Positions 1-7,722 of a stretch of 64,000 nucleotides of DNA are shown one piece after another (position 1 is the first letter of the stretch; each line of letters opens with the position of its first letter). A program made the position numbers and the translations under genes. The notes under the pieces were generated by a model. It searched no databases. It worked only from the letters and a program-made list of their open reading frames with translations, and had not been told where the DNA came from. Origin of the DNA: Methylobacterium gossipiicola (GTDB lineage: Bacteria; Pseudomonadota; Alphaproteobacteria; Rhizobiales; Beijerinckiaceae); the NCBI RefSeq assembly GCF_900113485.1, contig NZ_FOPM01000008.1, positions 62,001-126,000 of the forward strand, given 5' to 3'.

Positions 1-183
1 GCCTCCTACGCCTGGGTCGAGATCCGCCTCACCAACCACGCGGCCAAGGGCGTCACCGAAAAGGATTTCGCCCTGGCGCGGAAGATCGAAGAGGTGGTGG
101 GCTGGCAGCCCGGCACCGAGGGCGGCGCCCTGGAGGGCACGCCGACGGACCCGCGCTTTGCCTACATCAAGTACGAGAAGTAG
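1..183 (+). CDS. phhB: 4a-hydroxytetrahydrobiopterin (pterin-4a-carbinolamine) dehydratase, C-terminal part
   Basis: Open at the left edge; the last 60 residues are present and end at TAG 181-183. The segment WVEIRLTNHAAKGVTEKDF followed by LARKIEE matches the conserved second half of pterin-4a-carbinolamine dehydratases, which dehydrate the pterin carbinolamine formed by aromatic amino acid hydroxylases. After the point where short family members end, this protein continues about 30 residues (VVGWQPG, GGALEG, ending AYIKYEK). Such a tail is familiar from rhizobial-type homologues. The catalytic histidines of the N-terminal half are outside the window, so activity cannot be judged. Confidence 0.8.
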   Translation, partial: ASYAWVEIRLTNHAAKGVTEKDFALARKIEEVVGWQPGTEGGALEGTPTDPRFAYIKYEK

Positions 184-268
184 CGGCCGGTCCTCCGATG
201 CCTGTCCCGGACGCCCGGAGCGCAGCGCAGGGCGATCCGGGACCAGCACAGGAAGTGCCGCATCGCGG

Positions 269-334
269 CCCGATCCGGGGACAGCGAAGAAAGCGAGCCG
301 CTGCGCGACTTTTCGTGCCGGCCCCCGGATCGGG
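269..334. repeat. interrupted palindrome in the gap after the dehydratase
   Basis: CCCGATCCGGGG at 269-280 is mirrored by CCCCGGATCGGG at 323-334, separated by about 42 bases. Flanking GCGCAGCGC-like and GCTGCGCTGCGC-like stretches extend the symmetry outward to roughly 215-350. It lies between the stops of two convergent genes, so a transcript-end structure or an interspersed repeat unit are both possible. No T-run follows, so a classical intrinsic terminator is not supported. Confidence 0.45.
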
Positions 335-370
335 CTCCGCTGCGCTGCGCGTCCGGGGGGACCCGCCGGA

Positions 371-592
371 TCACTCGGCCTGCTTCACCCGGCGGCACTC
401 GGTCTTGAGGTAGCTGGTCTTGCCCACCTCATCGCGCAGGTCCGTGCGGGCGATGATCTCCTGCCAGCCGTTGGTGCAGCCGAGTTCGTTGGCGACCCGG
501 ACCTTGCGGACCTCGCTGGCCTTGTCGTCGGTGCAGGCCTCGATGGGCAGGCCGTTGGCACAGACGAGGACGACGGCGATGAAGGCGTTCAC
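371..592 (-). CDS. small exported cysteine-containing protein, unknown function
   Basis: A 73-residue protein with a short hydrophobic start (NAFIAVVLVCANG) followed by a polar domain with further cysteines (IEACTDD, NELGCTNG, KTECRRV). The composition looks like a small secreted or periplasmic protein with possible disulfides. It ends 54 bases before the stop of the phosphoesterase gene upstream on the same strand, so the two could be co-transcribed. I recognise no family. It is retained because composition and codon bias match real genes around it and no competing frame explains the region; the gene call is moderately secure, the function unknown. Confidence 0.5.
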   Translation of the reverse strand: MNAFIAVVLVCANGLPIEACTDDKASEVRKVRVANELGCTNGWQEIIARTDLRDEVGKTSYLKTECRRVKQAE

Positions 593-646
593 GGGCGGGC
601 TCCGTTCGTTTCCCGTCAGGGGTACGCGCGGGGCCGGCCTTGAGTT

Positions 647-1492
647 TCAGCCGATGTCGAGCATCAGGTCCGCCGAGAACGTCCGGCCCTCGACGGGGTT
701 GGCGACCCAGCGGGTTCGCCCGACCCTGAGGTCGTGCCCGGCGTGGAAATGCCCCGAGATCCAAACATCCGGCCGCGCGGCGTCGGGGAGATCGTCCAGC
801 ACCGTCGTGGCGTAGAAGGCCGGCAGCCACCACGGCACGCCGGGGCTTCCCCGGAACGCATCCGCCGCGGCGGTGCCGGCGGGGTGATGGGTGAGGCAAA
901 CCGTCGGGCCGGCATGGGGCTCGGCCAGGGCGCTCATGAGGGCCGCCCGCTCCGCCGCGTGCGCCGCCATGGCGTCGGCCGGCGACCAGACCGACCCGTC
1001 GCCGTTGCGGATGGAGCCCCGGAACTCCCGCGAGCCGGTGACGGGGTCGGTCATGCGCGCGGCGGCGTAGGCGATGGGATCGTCCGGCCGGTCCGGCGTA
1101 TCGGGTCCGAGCCAGCGCCCGGCCAGGCTCCAATCGGTCCACAGGGTGGTGCCGACGAAGCGTACGCCGTCGAGGACCACGCTTGCGCTCCCCTGCAGCA
1201 GATGGATCGTGTGCCCCGCCGCGTCGAGGCGCGCCACTTCCGCCTCCAGAGCGGCGAGGAGCTGGGGGGCCGTGCGCCCGTCGCCGGTGGGGGCGTAGCG
1301 CTCGTGATTGCCGGGTACCAGCACCACGGGCCGGCCCTGCGCCAGGGTGAGAACGGCGGCGAGGCCGCGCTCGGGATGGCCCTCCCACAGGTCGCCCGCG
1401 CAGGCGAGCACGTCGAACGGCTGGGCCGGAACTGGAATCGTTTCGAGGCGGCGGCGTTCGAGGTGGAGGTCGGAGATCGGGAAGACGCGCAT
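647..1492 (-). CDS. calcineurin-like metallophosphoesterase
   Basis: A 281-residue soluble protein with the full set of metallophosphoesterase metal-binding motifs in order: SDLHLE at the N-terminus (about residues 7-12), AGDLWEG (about 32-38), PGNHERY (about 60-66), LTHHPAG (about 200) and SGHFHAGHD near the C-terminus. These usually ligate two metal ions that activate water for phosphoester hydrolysis. No signal peptide or membrane segment is visible, so it should be cytoplasmic. The substrate (cyclic nucleotide, nucleotide or protein phosphate) cannot be told. The next gene upstream on the same strand ends 19 bases away. Confidence 0.85.
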   Translation of the reverse strand: MRVFPISDLHLERRRLETIPVPAQPFDVLACAGDLWEGHPERGLAAVLTLAQGRPVVLVPGNHERYAPTGDGRTAPQLLAALEAEVARLDAAGHTIHLLQGSASVVLDGVRFVGTTLWTDWSLAGRWLGPDTPDRPDDPIAYAAARMTDPVTGSREFRGSIRNGDGSVWSPADAMAAHAAERAALMSALAEPHAGPTVCLTHHPAGTAAADAFRGSPGVPWWLPAFYATTVLDDLPDAARPDVWISGHFHAGHDLRVGRTRWVANPVEGRTFSADLMLDIG

Positions 1493-1511
1493 GACGAATG
1501 GGGTCCTGGGA

Positions 1512-2114
1512 TCAGACCGTCGTGTCGGCCGCGCGCCATTCGGCGCGGGCGGCCCGGAGGATGTCGCCGGCCGAATCCGCGTTGAGGATCGCGATGCCCG
1601 CCGCCGCCACGAGGTCGGGCCACGGCGACAGGGTGGCGGCCGTGATCAGGCCGGCGGCGATGATGGCGAGGTTGGCATAGGCGTCGTTGCGGGCCGAGAG
1701 GTAGGCCGCGCGAGTTAGGCTGCCGCCGCCGTCGCGATGGCGGGAGAGCATGGTCGCGCAAGCGAGGTTGACGGCGAGCGCCGCGAGGCCCGTGAGGGTC
1801 AGCGGCAGGGGAGCGGGCGGCGTCAGGTCCGAGAACTTCTCATAGGCCGCATAGGCGGCGGCGAGGCCCGGCACCACGAGGATACCGGCCAGCACCATGC
1901 CGAGGCGCGCCCGGTTGCGCATGCTCCAGCCGATTCCGGCGAAGATCAGGAGGTTGATGGCCGCGTCTTCGAGGAAATCGAGGCTGTCGGCGATGAGGGC
2001 GACGGAGCCGATGGCCAAAGCCACGGCGATCTCGATGCCGAAGAAGCCGAGATTCAGTCCCGCCACCCGGGCGACGACGGGGCGGAGCGCGGGCGAAGCG
2101 GGGGCTCGGGTCAC
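1512..2114 (-). CDS. cation-diffusion-facilitator-like membrane protein
   Basis: About 200 residues with five to six hydrophobic segments. The block GFFGIEIAVALAIGSVALIA followed by DSLDFLEDA resembles transmembrane segments 1-2 of CDF-family metal/proton antiporters, including the acidic residues in the D-x-x-x-D position; a second SARNDAYANLAIIA block resembles segment 5 with its asparagine/aspartate pair. The C-terminal cytoplasmic domain of standard 300-residue CDF proteins is essentially missing, so this is a short form. The GTG at 2114 is chosen because similarity begins just after it; a GTG at 2192 would add 26 residues of low-complexity sequence. Metal specificity is unknown. Confidence 0.7.
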   Translation of the reverse strand: MTRAPASPALRPVVARVAGLNLGFFGIEIAVALAIGSVALIADSLDFLEDAAINLLIFAGIGWSMRNRARLGMVLAGILVVPGLAAAYAAYEKFSDLTPPAPLPLTLTGLAALAVNLACATMLSRHRDGGGSLTRAAYLSARNDAYANLAIIAAGLITAATLSPWPDLVAAAGIAILNADSAGDILRAARAEWRAADTTV

Positions 2115-2246
2115 GGTGCGGTTCTCGTGGTGCCTCGCGGACCTCCACGCCACGCCGGTTCCGGGAGACGCGATCCCGTCGGTGGGCGGCACTGGATCGG
2201 CCGCCTCTTCGCCGATCCGCCTCGCCCTGTCGAGGGGCGGTCCGGT

Positions 2247-2714
2247 TCAGCGACCGGCGGTGTGGCGGCGCCCCTGCATGTCCGCCAGGGCCTGCCGGTG
2301 CTCCGGCTGGCCCGGTTCCGGAGCGCCGCTCGCCTGCGACGACCCCAGGTAAGGCGTCGGCAGGGCCGCGGCGGCAACGGGCGTCAGGGGCATCTTCCAG
2401 CTATTGGCCGCCAGAACCCGGGCCGCGTCCCAGGAGCGACGGGCGTCACGCGTCTGCGGAATCTCCCAGGATTCCGCATCCTCCCATTCGGGGGCGACGG
2501 GCGCGGCGCGGCGCGGCTGAGGGCCCTTGGCCGGCGGGGCGCGTCGATTCAAGCACGCATGGGCGCCGAAGGACGCAAGTGAGCCGAGGAGGCAGGCGCT
2601 GGAGAGCGCGATGATGTCCGGTCGCAGGGGGCCGGCGATCATGAGGGCGGCGAGTCCGCCGACGGAGAGGGCCGAGCCGATGTGCCGTGGGGCGAAGGGG
2701 TTGAACGTGCTCAT
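2247..2714 (-). CDS. hypothetical membrane-anchored protein
   Basis: 155 residues. Two hydrophobic stretches lie near the N-terminus (about residues 13-30 and 33-50: IGSALSVGGLAALMIAG and IIALSSACLLGSLASF), followed by a proline/alanine-rich, probably disordered tail. The start ATG (CAT at 2712-2714) is clear. No domain is recognised. It has its own spacing from the CDF-like gene (about 130 bases) and lies divergent to the MaoC hydratase gene. Likely lineage-restricted. Confidence 0.5.
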   Translation of the reverse strand: MSTFNPFAPRHIGSALSVGGLAALMIAGPLRPDIIALSSACLLGSLASFGAHACLNRRAPPAKGPQPRRAAPVAPEWEDAESWEIPQTRDARRSWDAARVLAANSWKMPLTPVAAAALPTPYLGSSQASGAPEPGQPEHRQALADMQGRRHTAGR

Positions 2715-2906
2715 GACGAGGAGTGTCGAGCGCGGATTTCAGCGTCTTCTCAAAACGATCCCTCGAATTGTATGGAACGCCCCGATGGCACGTAGTTTTC
2801 CCCGTCGTCGGTGACCGGCCCGTGGCGGAGACTGGATTCGGCGGCGCGGCTGTGCGAGGCCATCGCGGGCGCCATGCGGGTGCCATCGACGAGGGAGCCT
2901 TACGAC

Positions 2907-3386
2907 ATGTTGCCCGAACTGCGCGTCCTTTACTTCGAGGATCTCGAAGTCGGCCTGTCCGAGACCCTCAACAAGGAAATCTCCTCGTCCGACGTGGTGG
3001 GCTTCGCCGAGATCACCGGCGACCGCAATCCCATCCACCTGTCCGAGCACTTCGCGGCGCGCACGCCCTTCGGCACCCGTATCGCCCACGGCCTCTACAC
3101 CGCCGGCCTGATCTCGGCGGTGCTCGGCACCCGCCTGCCCGGCCCCGGCGCCGTCTACATCAGCCAGACCCTGAATTTCCGCGCGCCCGTGCGGATCGGC
3201 GACACCGTCCAGGTGACGGTTGAGGTGGCCGAACTCGTGCCCGAGCGTCGCCGCGCCCGTCTCAAATGCACCTGCTCCGTCGCCGGCGAAGTCGTGCTGG
3301 ACGGCGAGGCCCTGGTGAAGGTGCCGACGAAGGCCGAGTCCGATCCCCTCGCCATCCGCATGGGCGGACGCCCCCCGAGCGCCTGA
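2907..3386 (+). CDS. phaJ: MaoC-family (R)-specific enoyl-CoA hydratase
   Basis: 159 residues, one hot-dog domain. The hydratase-2 motif ITGDRNPIHLSEHFA (residues about 35-49) carries the catalytic Asp and His, followed by FGTRIAHGLYTAGLISAVLG and the typical FRAPVRIGDTV strand. Such enzymes hydrate trans-2-enoyl-CoA to (R)-3-hydroxyacyl-CoA, linking beta-oxidation to polyhydroxyalkanoate synthesis in PHA producers. ATG 2907 is preceded by GAGGGA at 2891-2896; an in-frame ATG at 2874 is an alternative. The exact substrate is inferred from family only; other MaoC roles are possible. Confidence 0.75.
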   Translation: MLPELRVLYFEDLEVGLSETLNKEISSSDVVGFAEITGDRNPIHLSEHFAARTPFGTRIAHGLYTAGLISAVLGTRLPGPGAVYISQTLNFRAPVRIGDTVQVTVEVAELVPERRRARLKCTCSVAGEVVLDGEALVKVPTKAESDPLAIRMGGRPPSA

Positions 3387-3393
3387 CCGTCCG

Positions 3394-4197
3394 GTGCGCC
3401 CGATCCCCGTCGACGATCCGACCGACCCGCGCCTTGCTCCCTACACGGCCATGCGCGAGCGCGATCTCGTCGGGCGTGAAGGCCGGTTCATCGTCGAGGG
3501 CGAGGTCACCTTGCGGGTGATGCTGTCGGAAGGGGCTCGGTTCCGGGCCGAATCCGTCCTGCTCGCGCCGGAACGCATGGAGGGGCTCGCCGAACTCCTC
3601 GCGGACCGGCCCGAAGGGGTGCCGGTCTACGTGGCGGCCAAGGCCGTGATGAGCGCCGTCGCGGGATTTCCCATCCATCGCGGCGTGCTGGCCGTGGGGC
3701 TTCGCGGGGCGGAGCCGAGCCTGGCGCTCCCACCCGCCCCGGCGCCCGGCCTCGTCGTCGGTCTCGTGGGCCTGACCAATCACGACAATGTCGGCGGCTT
3801 GTTCCGCAACGCCGCCGCCTTCGGGGCCGATGGCGTTCTGATGGATGCCGCCACCTGCGATCCCCTTTATCGCAAGGCGATCCGGGTCTCGGCGGGGGCG
3901 GCCCTGACGGTGCCGTTCGCGCGCCTGCCGGACGGTGCGGCCCTCCTCGCTTTCGCCGACGCCCACGGCCTCGTGCCCCTGGCGTTGAGCCCCGCCGGTC
4001 GCGAGACCCTGACCGACCTCACCCCACCGCGCCGCGCCCTCCTGCTCCTGGGCACCGAGGGGCCGGGCCTGCCGCGCGAACTCATGGCCCGTGCCCGCAC
4101 GATCCGCATCGCCATGGCGCCGGGCTTCGATTCCCTCAACGTCGCCACCGCCGGGGCCTTGGCCCTGCACCACCTCGCGGCGGGGCGTTTGGGGTGA
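3394..4197 (+). CDS. TrmH/SpoU-family RNA 2'-O-methyltransferase
   Basis: 267 residues, GTG start 7 bases after the stop of the hydratase gene, suggesting co-transcription. An N-terminal substrate-binding region (about 1-115) precedes the SPOUT fold. Motif 1 is GLTNHDNVGGLFRNAAAFG (about 126-144), motif 2 LLLGTEGPGLPREL and motif 3 MAPGFDSLNVATAGALAL near the C-terminus; together they form the trefoil knot that binds S-adenosylmethionine. The conserved Arg/Asn residues of motif 1 and the Ser/Asn of motif 3 are present, so the enzyme should be active. Whether the target is rRNA or tRNA cannot be read from sequence. Confidence 0.88.
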   Translation: MRPIPVDDPTDPRLAPYTAMRERDLVGREGRFIVEGEVTLRVMLSEGARFRAESVLLAPERMEGLAELLADRPEGVPVYVAAKAVMSAVAGFPIHRGVLAVGLRGAEPSLALPPAPAPGLVVGLVGLTNHDNVGGLFRNAAAFGADGVLMDAATCDPLYRKAIRVSAGAALTVPFARLPDGAALLAFADAHGLVPLALSPAGRETLTDLTPPRRALLLLGTEGPGLPRELMARARTIRIAMAPGFDSLNVATAGALALHHLAAGRLG

Positions 4198-4204
4198 GGG
4201 GCGA

Positions 4205-4327
4205 TTCCTTTCTCCGCTCGCGGGGAGAGGGCCACGGGCCCCATCGTGCCCGTGTCGAGCGGGGGCGAAGCCGACGCGCTGGTGAGGGGACGCCGTCGGA
4301 CGAGACATCGTCGGGCGAGGGGATGCG
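4205..4327. repeat. interspersed repeat family A, copy 1 (gap 4198-4529)
   Basis: Begins with an imperfect hairpin around CGCTCGCGGGGAGAGGG, continues with a GGGCC..GTGCCC dyad and GAGCGGGGGCGAAGCCGA, and ends near GGCGAGGGGATGCGC. The same series of blocks recurs at 47945-48165. The remaining 200 bases up to the first desaturase gene show no open frame with coding character and no clear promoter hexamers. Confidence 0.6.
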
Positions 4328-4529
4328 CGACGATCGCGGTCCACACCGCCGTTCCGTCCCGACAACGGCCCCCATTCGCACCCCGGCGTGCGGCACGCGA
4401 CAATCGGTGGCTCTTGCCCTCGACGACCTTACGCTCAAGATTGCACCGGCCGGTCGCCCGGCGGATGCGGCGCGTCCCGATCGACCCAGGGGGCTGGCGG
4501 TCCGGACGATCGAGTGGGAGTTGTGAGCG

Positions 4530-6110
4530 TTGCTGCAGTCACGGGACGGCTTGCGGACCCTGTCCGGACGCCGGGTCATCATCGTCGGCGCCGGTCCCGG
4601 AGGCCTCGCCACCGCCCTGTTGCTCGCGCGCGCGGGCGTCCATGTCACGCTCCTGGAAAAGGACCCGGCGGTGGGCGGGCGGACGAAGACCGTCGAGGCG
4701 CCGGGCGGCTACCGCTTCGACATCGGGCCGACCTTCTTCCTCTATCCCCAGATTCTCGCCGACATCTTCGAATCCTGCGGTGAGCGCCTCGAAGACCACG
4801 TCACCCTGGAGCGCCTCGATCCGCAATACCACCTCGTGTTCGAGGGAGGCGGGGCGATCCAGGCGACGAACGATATGGATCGCCTCGAGGCCGAAGTCGC
4901 CCGCATCGCCCCCGACGACGCCAAGAACGTGCGCCGGTTCTTCGCCGACAACCGGGTCAAGCTGAAGTTCTTCAAGCCGGTGCTGGAACAGGCGTTCCAC
5001 ACCCTGCGCAGCATGGCCTCCCCGGCGATGCTCGCCGCCCTGCCCTATCTCCATCCCGGCCGCAGCGTCGACAAGGATCTGCGGCGCTACTTCGCCGATC
5101 CGCGCGTGCGCCTCGCCTTCGCGTTCCAGACCAAATACCTCGGCATGTCGCCGTTCCGGTGCCCGAGTCTGTTCACCATCCTGTCGTTCCTCGAATACGA
5201 GCACGGCGTCTATCATCCCGTCGGCGGCTGCGGCGCCGTCTCGGAAGCCATGGCCGGGCTCGCCCGCCGCATGGGGGTCGATATCCGCCTCGGCGCGAGC
5301 GTCGACCGCGTGCTGTTCGAGGGCAAAAAGGCGTGCGGCGTCGTGGTCGGATCGGAGACGATCCACGCCGACGCCGTGGTGATCAACGGCGATTTCGCCA
5401 AGGTCATCAAGGATCTGGTGCCCCAGACCCACCGCCCGCGCTGGCGCGACGCCAAGATCGACAAGGCCCGCCTCTCGTGCTCGACCTTCATGCTGTATCT
5501 CGGCCTCGAAGGCCCGGCTCCGGCAAGTCTCGGCCATCACACGATCCTGTTGTCACAGGATTACGCCCGCAACATCCGCGAGATCACCGACGGCATCCTG
5601 CCGATGCAACCCTCGCTCTACGTGCAACATGCGGGCTTCACCGATGGCGGCATGGCGCCCCCCGGCCACACGAGCCTCTACGTCCTCGTGCCGGTGCCGA
5701 ACCTGAAGGCCGGCATCGACTGGGCCGCCACCCGTGAAAGCTATCGGCGCCTCGTCCTCGACCGTCTCCAGGTGCTGGGTCTCGGCGATATCGAGGACCG
5801 CATCCGCTACGAGCGCATCGTCGATCCGACGGAGTGGCGCGACGAGTTCTTCGTGCACGAGGGCGCCACCTTCAACCTCGCCCACGACCTCATGCAGATG
5901 CTCTATTTCCGCCCGCACAACCGCTTCGGGCCGGGGCTCTACCTCGTCGGCGGCGGCACCCATCCGGGCTCGGGCCTGCCGGTGATCTATGAGGGCGCCC
6001 GCATCACCGCCCGCCTGCTCATCGAGGAATTGTCGGCCGGGCGCGTCGGCGCCGAGGCCGCCGGGGTCCCGACCACGGCGCCCCTGGCCGCCTCGGGCGA
6101 CGCCGCGTGA
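4530..6110 (+). CDS. CrtI/CrtN-family carotenoid desaturase (first copy)
   Basis: 526 residues. The N-terminal dinucleotide-binding motif VIIVGAGPGGLATALLLARA (about residues 15-34) is followed by VTLLEKDPAVGGRTKT and the family block GYRFDIGPTFF; the C-terminal FAD motif is YLVGGGTHPGSGLPVIYEGA. This is the phytoene/diapophytoene desaturase family, membrane-associated FAD enzymes that introduce conjugated double bonds. A TTG start at 4530 is used because GTGGGAG at 4513-4519 is well placed. It is first of a plus-strand run of pigment genes. With a second desaturase, a glycosyltransferase and an acyltransferase nearby, a C30 diapocarotenoid route is the best reading. Which desaturation or oxidation step this copy performs is not decidable here. 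Confidence 0.85.
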   Translation: MLQSRDGLRTLSGRRVIIVGAGPGGLATALLLARAGVHVTLLEKDPAVGGRTKTVEAPGGYRFDIGPTFFLYPQILADIFESCGERLEDHVTLERLDPQYHLVFEGGGAIQATNDMDRLEAEVARIAPDDAKNVRRFFADNRVKLKFFKPVLEQAFHTLRSMASPAMLAALPYLHPGRSVDKDLRRYFADPRVRLAFAFQTKYLGMSPFRCPSLFTILSFLEYEHGVYHPVGGCGAVSEAMAGLARRMGVDIRLGASVDRVLFEGKKACGVVVGSETIHADAVVINGDFAKVIKDLVPQTHRPRWRDAKIDKARLSCSTFMLYLGLEGPAPASLGHHTILLSQDYARNIREITDGILPMQPSLYVQHAGFTDGGMAPPGHTSLYVLVPVPNLKAGIDWAATRESYRRLVLDRLQVLGLGDIEDRIRYERIVDPTEWRDEFFVHEGATFNLAHDLMQMLYFRPHNRFGPGLYLVGGGTHPGSGLPVIYEGARITARLLIEELSAGRVGAEAAGVPTTAPLAASGDAA

Positions 6111-6180
6111 GGGGTTTTTCGGGGGACCGGATCGGTCGGTCGGGAGCGGCCCGATTCGATGGACGCGTTGGAGGCGCCGT

Positions 6181-6283
6181 GGGTCTCCTCTCCTGGAAGG
6201 AGAGGGATAGGGTGAGGTGCGTGGCCTCTTCGGAGATGGACCACACCTCACCCCAAACCTCTCCCTCCAGGGGAGGGCGTGCC
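6181..6283. repeat. interspersed palindromic repeat family B, copy 1
   Basis: CCTCTCCTGGAAGGAGAGGG at the left and CCTCTCCCTCCAGGGGAGGG at the right enclose GATAGGGTGAGGTG and its mirror CACACCTCACCCC, so the element of about 100 bases folds on itself. A copy with the same block order, sharing the exact string ATGGACCACACCTCACCCC, is at 11466-11572. The right end supplies the GGGGAGGG in front of the GTG start at 6284. Confidence 0.75.
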
Positions 6284-6739
6284 GTGGCGTCCCTTCGACG
6301 GTCCGCGCTGGGTCATGCCATGGTGCATGTTGTGACCGTTGTGGTTGGTCTCGCGGCGGCTCCCGCCTTGGCCGCCACCGTGGAGGTGACCGTCGACGGA
6401 ATCGAGCCCCTGCCCTCCTCCCTCTACGTCGCCCTGTGCCAGGGCGGACTCACGGAGGCCGAGTGCCGGATGGGCCGGGATGCGCCCGTATCGGGCACGA
6501 TCCAGCGGATCGTCTTCGAGGACGTCGCGCCCGGCACCTACGCCATCGCCGCGTTCCAGGACGAGAACGGCAACGGCCGCCTCGACCGCACCAGCCTCGG
6601 CCTTCCCACCGAGCCCTACGGCTTCTCGGGTCCGCCCGAGCGCACGGCCCGACCGGACTTCGCCCGTGCCCGGATCACGGTCCGCGAACCGGGTCTGTCG
6701 TTGCGCGTGCGCTTGACCCGCGCCCTGCCCCGCCGCTGA
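6284..6739 (+). CDS. DUF2141-family exported protein
   Basis: 151 residues. An N-terminal signal peptide (two arginines, hydrophobic VVTVVVGLAAAPALAA, cleavage after ALA-A) is followed by one DUF2141 domain: TVDGIEPLPSSLYVALC, then the diagnostic AFQDENGNGRLD and LGLPTEPYGFSG. The protein should be periplasmic. DUF2141 has no established biochemical role. GTG 6284 is chosen because GGGAG at 6271-6275 precedes it and the sequence upstream is repeat DNA. The gene lies between the first desaturase and an ABC ATPase gene that starts 8 bases later, which places it in the pigment transcription unit and suggests a role in handling or exporting the product. Confidence 0.8.
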   Translation: MASLRRSALGHAMVHVVTVVVGLAAAPALAATVEVTVDGIEPLPSSLYVALCQGGLTEAECRMGRDAPVSGTIQRIVFEDVAPGTYAIAAFQDENGNGRLDRTSLGLPTEPYGFSGPPERTARPDFARARITVREPGLSLRVRLTRALPRR

Positions 6740-6747
6740 CCGCCCCC

Positions 6748-7722
6748 GTGTCCTCCGCCGTGCCCCTGGTGGTGGTCCGGGGCGCTGCCCTGAGCTACCG
6801 CGACCGCCGCGTCCTCGACGGCATCGACCTCGACCTGCGCGCCGGCGAGACCCTCGCCCTGCTTGGCCCCAACGGCGCGGGGAAGACCTCGCTGATGCGC
6901 CTCGTCGCCGGGCGCCTCGCGCCGGATGCCGGCTCTGTGCGCATCGCCGGGCACGATCCGCACACCATGCCGGAAGCCCGCCGCGCCATCGGCTGGGTGC
7001 CGCAGGACATCGCCCTCTATGCGCGCCTCACGGTCGCGGAAAACCTCGACGTGTTCGCGCGCCTCGCCGGACTGCGCCGCGCCGAGCGCCGGGCCGCCGT
7101 GACCGATGCCCTCGACCTCACGGGGATCGCCGAGGTCGCCGGGCGCCCCGTCGGCCTGCTGTCGGGCGGCTACCAGCGCCGGGTCAACATCGCCGCGAGC
7201 CTCATGGCTCGGCCGCGCCTCGTGCTCCTCGACGAGCCGACGCAAGGTGTCGATCTCCAGGCGCGGGCGGCGATCCACGCCGTGCTCGAGCGCCTGCGCC
7301 GGGCCGGGGCGGCCCTCCTCATCGCCACCCACGATTTCGCCGAGGCCGAGCGCCTCGCCGACCGGGCGGCCTTCCTCAAGTCCGGCCACATCGTGCGCGA
7401 GGGCGCCCTGTCGGATCTCCTGGCGCGCCTGCGCGACGGTGCACCCGAGCACGAGATCGCCCTGTCGGGACTCGCCGCCGGCCCGGCCGAGGCCGCTTTG
7501 CGCCGCGCCGGCTTTACCCCCGTGGATACCGGCCTGACCTGGCGGGCACGCCCCGCCGCCGGCCGCCCGACCGACGCGGCGGCGCAACTCGCGGCGTTGC
7601 GGGACGCGGGCGTGCCCGTCGCCGAGATCCGCATCCGCGCCCTCGGCCTCGACGCCGTCTACCGCGACGTCCTGGGCCTGCGTGAGCCCGCCCCCTCCCA
7701 GGCCCTGGCGGACGCCCCATGA
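6748..7722 (+). CDS. ABC transporter ATP-binding protein (ABC-2 exporter type)
   Basis: 324 residues; GTG start 8 bases after the DUF2141 stop. Walker A is [15 protein letters not shown] (about residues 38-52), Q-loop WVPQDIALY, signature [16 protein letters not shown], Walker [14 protein letters not shown]-loop IATHDF. A C-terminal domain of about 100 residues follows, as in drug/lipid exporters of the CcmA/DrrA group. It overlaps the permease gene by 4 bases (ATGA), indicating translational coupling. Genomic setting suggests export of a carotenoid glycolipid or a precursor, or membrane placement of it; this is inference, as ABC-2 exporters carry many substrates. Confidence 0.88.
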   Translation: MSSAVPLVVVRGAALSYRDRRVLDGIDLDLRAGETLALLGPNGAGKTSLMRLVAGRLAPDAGSVRIAGHDPHTMPEARRAIGWVPQDIALYARLTVAENLDVFARLAGLRRAERRAAVTDALDLTGIAEVAGRPVGLLSGGYQRRVNIAASLMARPRLVLLDEPTQGVDLQARAAIHAVLERLRRAGAALLIATHDFAEAERLADRAAFLKSGHIVREGALSDLLARLRDGAPEHEIALSGLAAGPAEAALRRAGFTPVDTGLTWRARPAAGRPTDAAAQLAALRDAGVPVAEIRIRALGLDAVYRDVLGLREPAPSQALADAP

